DNA of 47,379 nt, from contig SSBO01000009.1 in the NCBI GenBank assembly GCA_005281725.1, forward strand, positions 71,767-119,145, given 5' to 3'. This DNA comes from Wuchereria bancrofti (taxonomy: Eukaryota > Nematoda > Chromadorea > Rhabditida > Onchocercidae). The notes beneath the pieces are model-generated. The model saw nothing but the letters and a program-made list of their open reading frames with translations, was not told where the DNA came from and ran no database searches. Each line of letters opens with the position of its first letter. The stretch's first letter is position 1. The position numbers were made by a program, and so were the translations under genes. This document shows positions 1 to 12,900 of the stretch, in pieces.

Positions 1-49
1 ATTGTTGTTGTTGTTGTTGATGTTGTTGATGATGATGATGATGATGATT
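1..49 (-). repeat. Coding CAT/CAA trinucleotide repeat (His/Gln tract)
   Basis: On the minus strand the exon encodes Asn, six His, two Gln, one His and at least six Gln at the window edge. It is in frame with the three upstream exons, so this is a translated homopolymer tract and probably length-variable. Confidence 0.8.
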
Positions 50-3000
50 AGGAGGACTAGTTTCACTTAGATGAAGATGTCGACTTGATGTTGAATTCGG
101 TGATTTCGTTGATGCCTGCATATTATAAATAATAACAAAATGAAAAAAGATAATACAAGAAATTATCGATTAGTTTCATTTTTTTCTTTTGTTTAGTAAA
201 TTAATTTTTATAATTATAATTTTTTAACTTTTATATAATTATAAGTTTTATAATTTTAATTTCATTATACAACTATAAATTAATTTAATTTTAATCGTAA
301 AATTTTATGATAATCAAATAATAGTTTTATTTAAAAATTCATTATTATCCTTTAATTAAAAATGATAAAATTATTATCAGTTGTATATATGTGGGAAGGA
401 ACAAAGATTAAACTGGTAGCAAACAATAATGCCCAAGAAATGTATGATAACGATGAAGTTAATGATAATTATAATGATAGTAATGTTGATCATAGTGATA
501 ATGATAGTAATATTGATCACAACAACGATGACAGTGATGCTAGTGCTAATGATAACGATGATAAAAACAGTGCAAAATAAGTTAATAGACCATCTCATAA
601 TTGTTTATTTTTGATTATCTTTGAATTTTAGAAAAGAAGTGTGATTCATTGACTGAAATGAAAAATTACGATTCATTGATTGATGTGAAAATGAACAATA
701 ATAGAAACATACGAAATATTTGTATTATGATATTTGGGCTAATATAAATTTGGGAGATTATTCCATTACACGTATAATAATGATAATTTTTTTTAATCTC
801 ATTTTTTTAAATTAAATAACAAAATTTAAAAGGAATTTTTGAAAATTTCAACTAATAACTTGTCATAATTAAATATTGAATAATTAAACAAGAAAAAAAA
901 TGATAAAATGCTAAATGTCATATGAGAGAATAATATTTCATTTTGTAGAATGTATTAATTTCTTGCATATCACATTCAAATCACTCACTAAGTTCATATT
1001 TAAATTTTACACCATCGTATAAATTCCAGCGATATTCCACACCAATTATATTAAATTCAAATCCTAGCTATCAATTAATTATGCTATTGATCAAATTATA
1101 TTTTAGAATAGTTTAAGCACTTATAAAATATTTAAAGCTGATCAAATTATCCAATTAAAATAGCAAAAAGTGATTGATGATTATATTGAATAGAGGATGG
1201 ATTAAATGACAAATATTTTGTGAAAATCTGAAAAAGAACGAAGGTGTTTTTTTTTCTAATTCTCTGTCACTCAATCGATATTTTAAAAATAGGAACTTTG
1301 AGTATTACGAAATTTTAAAAACAACAAATAATAGGAATTTTACAAATGATATTGGCAATTGGAGAATGATAAGTGGAATAAAATGTGTATGTGTATGTAT
1401 GTGTGCATGTGTATGTGTGTGTGTGTGTATGTGTATGTTGTGTTATAAGTAAGGTGTTCAAACATATATAAAGCGTAAATATTTCATTAGGATATTCCTG
1501 ACTAAAGTAAAGATAATTTGAGATGATAAAAGAGTTGATAAGCTGATAAATTCTTTTGAAATACAAATAATTTAGGAATTAGTAAAATTGGTAAATTTTA
1601 TGGTGAAAAGTAACGTATAAAAAATGTTTTCCTTGTAGTGTAATTTCAAATTAATTTTTTTTTTTCTAAATTTGGGTTACTTTTATAATTTACAGAGAAT
1701 TTAATTTTCAAAAATTTCAATAATTATCAAAGTTTTATGATTTATTTATCAAATATAATATAATTATAAATATTAGTTGTTAAACTTTAAATTATAAACT
1801 GATATACATTGATAACAACTGAAATGATTCAAATCAGTAATTGGCATTACGTTTTTTTTTTTTCTTGATAATATATAATAGATTGTACAACGGATACTAA
1901 TGTAATTTAAATGAACATTTTAAATCAGTTTTAAACTTTAATTTTTCTAAAATTTAATTCTACAGATGATTAATTATGTTTAATCTTATCTTTTGATTGC
2001 TTTTTTTTGGTAGATTTAAAATTTTTTTAAAGAAATCCATTCTTAAATTATTTATTTAGCACTTATATCAAATCCGCTAAATATTATTAATAAACCACAT
2101 TTTATAAAAGATATGTTAATAAATAACTGAAACTATTAATGAATATTAATTAATGAATGAATAAATTTATAAATTGAAAAACAATGATAAAGAAGAATCA
2201 TTGGATTGAATTAATAATTAAAATATCTTGTGAAGTTTTATCTTAATATTTAAAAGGATAATGATAATAATAATTATAGTAATAATAATAAAAGAGAGAA
2301 GAGATAATTTTCAATAAGTATAATTTATAAAATGAGAAGATAGACAATCGATAATAATAAAAAAAAAAATTATAATTTTTGAATTTACTTATAACAAATC
2401 AAAAAATTATAATCGAAGAAAAAGAAAACCAAAGAAAAAAGAATATTTAGTGATAAAAAACAATTTCCAAAACGATTCAACTCATTTATGATTAATAAAT
2501 GAATAATTGTTATTTCATTTTCTGTAAACCAATTGATAAAAGTTGATAAATAATTGATAAAAGCTAATTAATCATACGATATGTGAAAGAAAGTGCAAAA
2601 AAACTTTATAAATTTTAAACTTTCATTAATGACTTACTTACCTGTGATGATGCTATCGATTCACCACTTAAGGCGCTATCACTACGTTGTAGCGATATCA
2701 CTGCTTGCGCTCCTCCTGTAATCGCTATATCGTTTAATAAATTATTGTTATCAGTACTTTTGCGCGTACATCCATTCAATGTATTCGCACATTTGCCTGA
2801 TTCCATTGTATTATAATTATTATTTTCTGCAAAATATTAATTTAAATTGTAATAATAGTGATAAAATAATGATTATAATTATTTCCTTAATTATTATGGT
2901 TATAATTAGTATGGTAAGATAATTAATTATGCAATATTTTGCTAAATGAATGATAATAATCCATTTTTTATCAAAAAAAAAAAAATGCAATTCAATAATA

Positions 3001-6000
3001 TATTTACAAATAATGTTGACAAATTGTTAAATATGAAAGGAATAGAATTGATGAAAGAAATTATTGATATCATTTTTAGTTCACTATTTTATCTTTTCTC
3101 TTATTTTTTCTCTCTTTTCGTTTCGTTTCTTTTCATTTTACAAAGATTCTTTTTTTTTCCACTCTTTTTCTCCTTCTCTTTTCTTCTTAGTAGCAAAAAT
3201 TTTACTTCATTTATCTAATTTAACAATTAATATTCCACTGATTGTTAACTTCTTTATCGAATGAAATATTAAAGTGTTAGTGATTTTTCGAAATTTTGAT
3301 ACAAAATAGCTATTTGGAAAGATGCAATAATTGATTAATTAATCCATTTAATTTGCAATAATTTATAATTAATAATTGAGAATAGTGATAACGATAAATA
3401 TATTGATAACAATGAAAAAAATGATAATAATAATAGAAATAAAATATATTTCTGAACAATTTTATTTTTATGATATCATCAATGATACAACTTTTCTAAA
3501 TAACTTTTCTTTTTTTTTTTTTGTAAAAAACTAAAAAAAAGAGAGAATATTCAGTACAAAATATAAGTAATAATATTAGTAAGTATAAATAAATATTCCT
3601 ATGAATATGAAATACGATGAAATAATCAAAGTCTTTTGAATATTGTTCCAAAAAAAAAGTTTAATTTTCGATGATAATTAATTTCAGCAATGAATGTTAC
3701 AAATTTGTAGATCAAATCTTGTTTTCTTTCCCTATGAAAAATCGAAAATTAAAATAATTTAATTAATTATTAGTATTTCTAATTAGTTGTTAGTATTATT
3801 TTAAAATAAAAATTCCAATTTTCATTAATTTTATCGGAGAATTTTATCAGAATCAAAAAAAAAAACATTCGATTAAACTTAAAGATGAAAATTTACATAC
3901 CCTCACTCTGCTTTTTAACAGTTTCTTTTTTTAACTGCTTTGCACCGGCAGTTTGATTCGGTTTCGTATTCGCTGAATTTTCGTCATTACCTCTGAGTCC
4001 TACAAGTGTAATTAATTTATTACATTTTTAATTAGTTATTAGTATTACTTTAAAATGAAAATTTTAACTTTCATTAATTTTATCGGAGAATTTTGTCAGA
4101 ATTAACCATTATTTTTATTCACTTCTCATTAATTTCATATTACTGAATTAAAAAAAGAAATAGAAAAAAGGGAACAATGCATAAGTAGTCATTGGAAATT
4201 AAATTCAATTACTTTATTTATTACATCTTAATAAGTTCGAGAACAAATATTTCAATAGCTGTCCTTAATTTTTAATCAAATGTTTGAAAAATTTTAGAGT
4301 AACGAATAGCTTTTTCTTTTTTTTTCAAAATCCTAAAAACAAATCATAAATAATTATTCATAGTTAAAATTTGATTTCAAATATCTCATCATTTCTTTAA
4401 TTCTCAAATATTATTCATTTATGTAAACATTATTATTATCAATTTTCCCTTTTATTTTCAATTCTACTTATATTTTTACAAAATTAATTATCCATTTAAA
4501 CATTATTTCTGATTTTTGTTATCATTCTGTTAATTATTGATATCATAAATCGGCACTATATAAAGAAATATGAAAATTGAAAAATAAATATTTAAATAAT
4601 AATCGATGTGTTCAATTTATAATATACAAATATTTAAATAATATCAAAAAAAATTTTTGTTTTCTTTTTTCTTCTTTTTTTTTTTTTTGTTGATTATTTG
4701 GAATATTTGATATTCAAAGTACTTACGAACTACTGATTGGTAAACAAATATAAGAAGATTTAAATTCCTCAAATAACGGTTCAAATGTATGTCTGTGTGT
4801 GTGTGTGTCTGTATGTGTGTGTATGTGTGTATGTGTACGGTGTACCAGTTAGTGTCATCGTTGTATAAAACTAATCATTCCAATAAAATATTGAAAATTG
4901 GACGAAAAAAAAATGGGATAAGAAATATTCCAAATAATTTTTAACTAAAAAAAAATTGTCAAAATTTTTAAATAGAAATAAAATAAAAATTATATATATT
5001 AAATAACTTAGAGAAAAAAAAAAAGGATTCAACTAAAAAATTTATTAGTCAAAGTGAAAAAGATTAATGATAAAAGAATATTTTAGTATAAATTAAAAGA
5101 AAAAAAGATTTCCTTTTTTTTATAACATATTCTTTTATATAATTTAAACATAATTTCAATGTTGTTTTAAAAATTTACTGTCTTTTATTTTGAATATATA
5201 TATATATATAATTTTTATTTTACAAATAAAGAGGGTAATTTGAAATTTTGAGAATTTTCATTGTTAACTAAATTTATTAATTTGAATATTTGCTAATTAA
5301 ATGTAGCGATCTTAATTTAAAATCAAAATTATTGAAAATAATGATATGGTTGTGGAAAATAAATGACAAAATGTTAGGATAAAAAAAGAAAAGGGAAAAA
5401 AAGATAAACTAAATGTACTGTTTACACNNNNNNNNNNNNNNNNTAATTTGAATATTTGCTAATTAAATGTAGCGATCTTAATTTAAAATCAAAATTATTG
5501 AAAATAATGATATGGTTGTGGAAAATAAATGACAAAATGTTAGGATAAAAAAAGAAAAGGGAAAAAAAGATAAACTAAATGTACTGTTTACACAGGTATT
5601 ATTAAAGGTACTCCAAAAATAAGGTACCATTTATAAGTTTCAGGTAATTTAATACTATTTAAACATTTGCTAAAATTATATTTCATCAGGTGAAATATAC
5701 TGCTGTAGTATGCTTAATTATAGATAGAAATTCAAAATTATAAAACAAAAGTTGAAAAAATATTTTTCTTTTTTACTTTAATTCATTTTGAATAAAAATT
5801 TTCACTGTTCGCTAATTATTATAACAATAAAACAAAAATATAAAATGCATTTTTTCACTGATAAAACTGCAGTAAAACAATTCTTTTTTCAAAATATTCT
5901 TTATAACTAATTTCCAACATTTTCTGATTTTGAAATAAATTTAAAATTAAAAAAAAAAATGAAATACAAAGATTCCGTTTATATTTGATTAAAGTAAGCC

Positions 6001-6746
6001 ATAATAGTCGGCATGTTATCTGTTAAATGAAAATGAAGAGTATATCTTATCAAAGATATGAAATGTGATAAATAATATTGGTTCAGTAACATTAAAATTA
6101 TCATCCATTTAATAAAATATTTACAAAAACCAATTAAATTTCAGAAATTTGTAAGTGAATTTTTAAGAATTTCCGGAAATTATAATAATTTATATGCAAT
6201 ATCAACATTGGAATTGTTTAAAAATTAAAAATTTAATTCACTTTTCGTACTCATCGTACCTTTTTTTGATTTTTTTTTTAATTTTTTTAAATTATCGAAT
6301 TTAAAAAATACTCATCGTACTTTTTTTTTAATTTATCAAATTTAAAAAATACTCATCGTACTTTTTTTTGATTTTATACATACAGATATAAAAAAAAAAA
6401 AATACGAACATATATATATACATAAAATATATGTAACGAAAATTTGATAATTTAAAAAAATCAAAAAAAACCTTTTTTTAACATTTTAATAAATTCAAAA
6501 TTGTCGTTTTTTTTAATTTTTTTTTTTAAATTTTTAATTTTAAAATTCTTATTTTTCCAATTTTTTTTAAGTCTTAATCAATTAATTTATTTTATCAGGT
6601 AAAAGATAGAATTAAATAAATTTTGAAAAAATAAATTTACCAGGAGGACGATAAATTTGTAGTGCGGGTCGGGTTGAGGGTCTCTTGGAACGGCGTTCAG
6701 AATGCATTACTATTGCTGTTGTTGTTACAGTTACGTTACTTGTCAT
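1..6746 (-). CDS. 5' part of a gene with an exon-junction-complex-binding-like motif (partial, runs off left edge)
   Basis: Four exons join with matching phases: 6641-6746, 3901-3999, 2642-2826 and 1-115, giving about 168 residues before the window edge. Donors are GTAAAT, GTATGT and GTAAGT; acceptors are TTGTAG, TTGCAG and ATGCAG. I start at the ATG at 6746; the frame stays open upstream to an acceptor at 6801, so the true start could be earlier. Residues 18-38 are basic and hold RPALQIYRPPGLR (26-38). This resembles the exon-junction-complex-binding motifs known in SMG6, UPF3B and R3HCC1L, where an Arg-Pro, a hydrophobic-x-Tyr and a Pro contact eIF4A3-MAGOH-Y14. The rest is Ser/Thr/Asn/Gln-rich and ends in N-His6-QQ-H-Gln6. 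An mRNA surveillance factor such as SMG6 is one option, but the catalytic part lies outside the window, so I give no symbol. Splicing is well supported; function is inferred. Confidence 0.72.
116..2641. other. Intron 3 of the left-edge gene
   Basis: A 2.5-kb AT-rich intron. It contains a (GT)n-like microsatellite at about 1384-1440, an Asn/Asp-coding GAT/AAT run near 430-570, and three TTGATAA boxes within 28 bp at 2533-2560. I see no exon in it. Confidence 0.6.
3781..3853. repeat. 73-bp direct repeat, copy 1 (flanks exon 2 of the left-edge gene)
   Basis: This pairs with 4030-4102. The two are the same length and differ at only a handful of positions. They share the core TTTCATTAATTTTATCGGAG. 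The exon at 3901-3999 lies between them, in the 176 bases separating the copies. Confidence 0.85.
4030..4102. repeat. 73-bp direct repeat, copy 2
   Basis: Second copy of the repeat at 3781-3853, on the other side of the exon at 3901-3999. It is similar but not identical to copy 1, so it is an old duplication and not an assembly echo. Confidence 0.85.
4786..4838. repeat. GT microsatellite (imperfect)
   Basis: A run of TG/TATG/TCTG units in intron 1 of the left-edge gene. Similar GT/CA tracts occur near 1384-1440 and 18889-18960. Confidence 0.8.
5278..5593. repeat. Exact 150-bp duplication on both sides of a 16-N gap
   Basis: 5278-5427 and 5444-5593 are identical over 150 bp and meet at the N-run 5428-5443. 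This is the usual result of two overlapping contig ends being scaffolded without merging. The true locus probably has one copy and no gap. Confidence 0.93.
6249..6376. repeat. Short tandem repeat, ACTCATCGTAC plus T-run
   Basis: ACTCATCGTAC occurs at 6249, 6310 and 6351, each followed by a T-run, with TTTAAAAAAT before the second and third. It is a degenerate three-copy tandem inside intron 1 of the left-edge gene. Confidence 0.7.
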
Positions 6747-6796
6747 TAATTTATTGTTTAAAAAATTTTTTATTTCCTTTCTATACCACCAGCCTT

Positions 6797-6810
6797 CCGC
6801 CCTGAAATAC
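6797..6810 (-). promoter_or_regulatory. Splice acceptor upstream of the first coding exon
   Basis: On the minus strand TATTTCAG precedes position 6801, 55 bases before the ATG at 6746. It is either a trans-splice (spliced-leader) acceptor bounding a short 5' UTR or an ordinary cis acceptor. The 55 bases are open in the ATG's frame and begin with GCG GAA GGC TGG TGG (after one leading G), which looks rather coding, so a cis-spliced upstream exon is a real alternative. Confidence 0.5.
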
Positions 6811-9800
6811 TAATAAACAAAAATTATCCAAAAAATGAAAAAGAAAAAAATTATATTATAATCATATGTTTTATTTTTCCTTGAAAATAATTAATTAAAA
6901 TTATTAATTAACTTGCAAAAATGATATAATCAATGAGATAAAAAGTGATAATTACTACTATACTATACAAATATATGAATAGAATGTTAAAGCAACTAAT
7001 GCTCCACCGGTAAATTTCATTAAACAGAAAAACCGGAAACCTCTCTTCGCCTCTCTCCGTTTCTCCTCCTCTTTTACTTTTTTTTTTTGTTTTCTTTAAG
7101 AAATACTTTTTTTTTTTTGAGGTATAGATTGAAATTAAATTTTGAATTTAAATCCTTTTTCATACACATATATACTTTTCGTGTTCTGTTTTTTCAAGCA
7201 ATTTATGGTAAGGCAAATTTTTTTTTGGTGCAAAATTTGATTATATCAAAAAATTTCAAAAAACTCCAAATCTACTTTACTATCTTCCTGTTTTTCTTTC
7301 ACTCTCTCTCTCTCTCTCTCCTTCCCTCTCTTTTATTTTTATCATTAATTATAACAAATAGACATCCATCCTATTATCTATTACATTTTCAATTCTTATC
7401 TATATCAACAATCATCAATATCACTATCATTATCATTATCATCATTTTTAGTACTTAACACAGTGATAAGTGATAATAAAAACATTGGAATAAAGCGAAA
7501 AAAAAAGGTTGAATGATCGGATTGAATGATGAAAGAGGGAAAGAAGGAAAAGGAAGGATGTAAGATGTGACAATGAACTTAAAAAAAAAAAAACTGAAAT
7601 CGTTTGATTGAAAATATGCAAATTATTCGAAAAAAGATGAGAGAGAAAAAAAAAAACAACGAACGAGAAGAAATTAACAGTGAGATAACAATCGTTCCTA
7701 ATTTTTAGTTTTTTCTTCTTTGTTTTGATAGAAATAAGGAAGTATTGAAATTGTCATTCGTATCTTTTTTTTCTTTTTCCTTATCAGTAAAAACTATTTT
7801 TTTTTTTTAATATCATTTTCAACGGATCATTTAGATAAAATGATTGAGAAAGATGATAAGAAGAAAAGAAAAAGTTGTAGAACAAAAATTTTGTTATAGT
7901 TGGAAAGAAAAAAAATTTTTGAAAAATAAAATTAACAATATTGGGAAACATTTTGAAAAAAAAAATGTGAATATTTGCTATAATCAGAAATTTCTTCCTT
8001 AAATTTTTTTTATCGGTTTCTAAAAATTTTTGAGAAAAAAAAAGACAAAAGAAATAAAAAAAAAAGAGAGATGGAATTAATAAAATTAACAAATTTGAAG
8101 GAAAACTTTAAATGAATTGAAATGAATCAACATTGAATAATTTTTCAGAGTAAATATGTTATGAAGCAAAAATTGAAGTGATTTAAAATGTAAAACATGA
8201 TATAAATGTATTTTGAAATAAATCATTTCAAATATTTCATCTAATCAAATCATAAACATAATTATCATTTATCACTTTTTTTTTCTTGTTCCACACAATA
8301 TTTGATTAAAAATATCCACAATTAAATATTCTTTTCCTCATTATATGCTTTTTAAAAAAAAAAAATTATTAGTTGTACAGTTTCATTTGTCAAATAGTAG
8401 TGAATAAAATTTTTTTTTTTTTTGTCGCAATTTTCACTTAATGTATGTTTACCTGAAGAAAAGAAATCCATTATTTATTGATGACATAAAACAAGATTGT
8501 TTGCTAAGTGAAAAAAAAAAAAAGAAGAAAAATGATGTTAGCTAACAAAAGTAAAGAAATAAAAAAAAAAAAAAAAGCAACAATCCATATTCTTTTGCCA
8601 AATGGTACTGTAACTTTTCAATTTGCAAAGGATAAAATTAGAAAATATATTGCAAAATTAACAATTTAAAATATTATAAAAATCTTCGACATACATATTT
8701 TTTTTATTTTTTAAGACTTTAAAAATAGCAACAAAAAACAAAAAAAAAAATTCGATGTTATGAAATTGTTATTGATTCAAAAAAAAAAGGAGAAAAAAAG
8801 GAGAAAAAAAAGACCAAGAATAGAAAAGAAAATATTAACAAAGGGAAATTAAGAAATAATTAAAATGATAGAAATTAATTTTAAACCTTTTTTTATTACT
8901 TCAAAGAAACTGATTTACAAAAAAAAAAAGTAACAATAGCAATTTTTAGCTAATAATAGCAAATATGGCAAACATCAAACGGTAACAGTAATAATATTAA
9001 TAATAATAATAATAGTGATGAATAGAGATAATAATAATAAATAATAATAGTGATAATAATAGTAATAATAATAATACAATAATTTTAGAATAAAAAAGTA
9101 TGAAATGATTACGACTGAGTAATACGAAACGTTATTACAAACTGTCATGATAATCATCATCGATGTCATTATCGCCATCATTGTAATTGCCATTAATCAA
9201 CAACGTTATATCAATTAATACTAGTTTAATAAATGTTTGGACATTACCTCTATTTTGTAAAGGTATTTAAATAATAATATTTGAATAAAAAGACAGAAAA
9301 AGAGAAAGAAAGAAAGAAAGAGAATGAATGAGAAGTAAACAATTTGAAATGCATTAAATAATTTCTTTAATGCTTGTGATTAAATATTTTCATGAAATTA
9401 TAACTGATAGTTTAATAATTGATTAGTTCTAATCAGTACTTCTCCTGTTATCATTTAATAATTACAATTAATACAATTAACATATCACTTTACAAAAGTC
9501 ATATAAATGATCAGTTGTACATGTATAACATGTTTTAATGCAACCTTAATATGATTAGTGCAATATCAAAGATTAAACAAACTGATTGAAATGATAAAAA
9601 TAAGTTGTAATTTAAATGAAATATCAAATGAGGAAGATATAAAAAATTTTGTGTATTATTATTCCAAATGAATATATATCAAAATTTGTATCACTTAATT
9701 TTATTCGTTTTTTTTTTCACGGCTTCTAAATTTACATAAACTATTTATTTTAGTTTGTGAAATTTTCACGTATTATAATTAATTTTTATTAATTTTTTTA

Positions 9801-9909
9801 ATGAATGAAAGACAAAATTTTCCAAATACACATATTTCTGCAATGTTTTTTCAATGATGAAAATAATCATTTGAATAATTTAGAAGAATTTTTCAACAAT
9901 ACATAAATA
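6811..9909. other. No gene seen: AT-rich DNA upstream of the left-edge gene
   Basis: A pyrimidine-rich stretch lies at about 7040-7080 with a CT microsatellite near 7301-7325, followed by long A- and T-runs. An AAT/TAG trinucleotide run is at about 8990-9080 and AAAG repeats are at about 9294-9325. Open frames here are Phe/Ile/Tyr-rich products of low-complexity DNA. It may be part of a very long 5' intron or promoter region. Confidence 0.5.
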
Positions 9910-12900
9910 GTAAACAAAAAAAGCTTAAAATTTTATCAAAAAATTTAAAATATTTTGTAAAAATGATAAAAGAAAAAAGATGCGTATGGATGGAATAATA
10001 TTTGCACATTTATATAAAGCATTAATTTGTAATTAAATAATTTTTTAATTTAATTAAGAATTGTTTTGCAAAAGAGCAATTATGAGGAAATTTAAATGAG
10101 TGACATATTTCATCAAACACAAACTAGTGATATCATAAATTTATTAGTATAATAACGAAGACGAAAGAAATAACAAAAGGACTGATAAAATCACACATTA
10201 AAAAGTAATTTCACGTAAACACAAACAACAACTTTAAACATAAAAATAAACATAGAATTAAAAAAAGAGTAAATATTAAACAAAGAAGTACAATTAACGA
10301 CGAATCAATGATCATTCATTATGTTATAATGATAAATGATAAAAGAAATTTTTCTTGATAAAAACTAATATTAGCAAATTTTAACTAATCAAATATTTTA
10401 TTTGTAACTAATCAATTATTTTGTTAAATATCTGCTGCTGAAATTTTGTAAATTTCAAATTAAAAATAATTTTCAATAATATAAATAACATCATAAAAAT
10501 TCAGCAGTTCATACTAATTTTATTAAAATAAAGCACCACGTATTAATTTATTTAATTCTTCCTCTTATTATTAATAACTTATTATTACATATTCATCATC
10601 TGCTAATTAACTTTAATAAATCAATTGTGATAAGCATAACTGATAAATCCAAATAAAATATCTCAAAGATCTCGAAAAAAAAGAATAAACAGTGAAAGAA
10701 AAAAAAAGCATATTTTTCAATTGATTAATTGATGAAACATTTAATAAAAACAAAAAAAAAAAAACAAAAGAGAGAAGGAAAAAAATGAAAATAATAAGAG
10801 TTAAATCAAGTAAAATTAAATTTTATTACATCATTATCATATAAACACAAAACAAAAAAGGAAAGAAAAATGTTTAAATTAAATGAAAATGATGAATAAT
10901 TTTAGACGTTGATAAATTCTCTTTTTTTTTAAGGAGCAAAAAAGCAAAAATCATTGGAATCAATAATCATTCTGTGAAAACTAATTCGTTTTCCGTTGCA
11001 TTTTTTTTTTTTAAAAAAAAAAAAGGAAAAAACGGTAGTAAAGAAGAAAAATGAAAAAGGCTAAAAGTAAGAAGAAAAAAAAAATGACAAAATACAGATT
11101 GAAGTTTTAAATCATCTTTTCAAGTCAATTTTCACTTTTGCAATAATTTTGTTCTTTCTTTTCTATCCATCTTCACCTCAACAATTTTCTTCCTTTCCTT
11201 CCTGCTTATCTTTCATTTCATTGCTATTTTGAAATTTAAAAATTTTTAAATTTCATATTGGTTCAATGCACTTCATATTTTGATAATGAAATTTTTATAT
11301 TTCATTCCTACTACCATTCACAAAATTTATTGACATTATATGTATATACAATACTTTCTTTTTAAATTATAATTTAATTAAGTTGTCATCATAAATTATC
11401 AATCAAAAAGTCATTTATAAAATAATTTATAATATATGAAAAATTTTTTTGGTAGCAAAACAACCAATTCAAAATTAAATCAACAAAAATAATAAAAACT
11501 AAATTTTCAATTAATAGATCTTAAATTATTAATGAAATTATGTAATATTGAAATAAAAATTTCATGACAAAGTTTCCGCAATATTTTTCAAATACTTTTT
11601 TTTTTGATAAAACATATTAATAATAAAAATTTTATTAATTTTCAATTTTACAACAAAGCAACCATTGGCAAAAATCGATTGATAAAGCTTTAGAAAATGG
11701 TGCTTAATAGCAAAGAGAAACGTAAATTATTTGAAATTTTAGAATTTAGAAAGAGAACAAAAAGTTGATCACCTGTTTAAAATGGATGTAATAAACTTTC
11801 GACAATATATACTCAGTTTTTTTTTCTAAATTCTAATTATAGCAATCTTTCATTTTAGAGAAAAAGAAATTACTCTCGGGACATTTTTAAGCAAAATCAT
11901 AAAAATTATAAATTTTACAATTTTTTTTTAAATTGCTTTAATAACTGTGAAGTTTAAAGTTGACAAAAAAAGTATGTGAAACTTTTTTTTTTAAAAAAAA
12001 AAAATATTGTATTAAACAAACAAATTAAATCTAACTATGCAGGAAGGAAGAAAAAATTGGAATAAAATAATTTAATAAGTGGAATTTTTAAATACGTNGT
12101 AAACAAAAAAAGCTTAAAATTTTATCAAAAAATTTAAAATATTTTGTAAAAATGATAAAAGAAAAAAGATGCGTATGGATGGAATAATATTTGCACATTT
12201 ATATAAAGCATTAATTTGTAATTAAATAATTTTTTAATTTAATTAAGAATTGTTTTGCAAAAGAGCAATTATGAGGAAATTTAAATGAGTGACATATTTC
12301 ATCAAACACAAACTAGTGATATCATAAATTTATTAGTATAATAACGAAGACGAAAGAAATAACAAAAGGACTGATAAAATCACACATTAAAAAGTAATTT
12401 CACGTAAACACAAACAACAACTTTAAACATAAAAATAAACATAGAATTAAAAAAAGAGTAAATATTAAACAAAGAAGTACAATTAACGACGAATCAATGA
12501 TCATTCATTATGTTATAATGATAAATGATAAAAGAAATTTTTCTTGATAAAAACTAATATTAGCAAATTTTAACTAATCAAATATTTTATTTGTAACTAA
12601 TCAATTATTTTGTTAAATATCTGCTGCTGAAATTTTGTAAATTTCAAATTAAAAATAATTTTCAATAATATAAATAACATCATAAAAATTCAGCAGTTCA
12701 TACTAATTTTATTAAAATAAAGCACCACGTATTAATTTATTTAATTCTTCCTCTTATTATTAATAACTTATTATTACATATTCATCATCTGCTAATTAAC
12801 TTTAATAAATCAATTGTGATAAGCATAACTGATAAATCCAAATAAAATATCTCAAAGATCTCGAAAAAAAAGAATAAACAGTGAAAGAAAAAAAAAGCAT

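Noticed and set aside
362..580. 72-codon Asn/Asp-rich plus-strand frame
   Set aside because: It is the translation of GAT/AAT repeats within an intron of the minus-strand gene. The opposite strand and a second plus frame are open too, as expected of simple repeats.
7087..8092. Long Phe/Leu-rich frames on both strands
   Set aside because: Poly-T/poly-A and CT-run artefacts; no conserved residues or usable splice sites.
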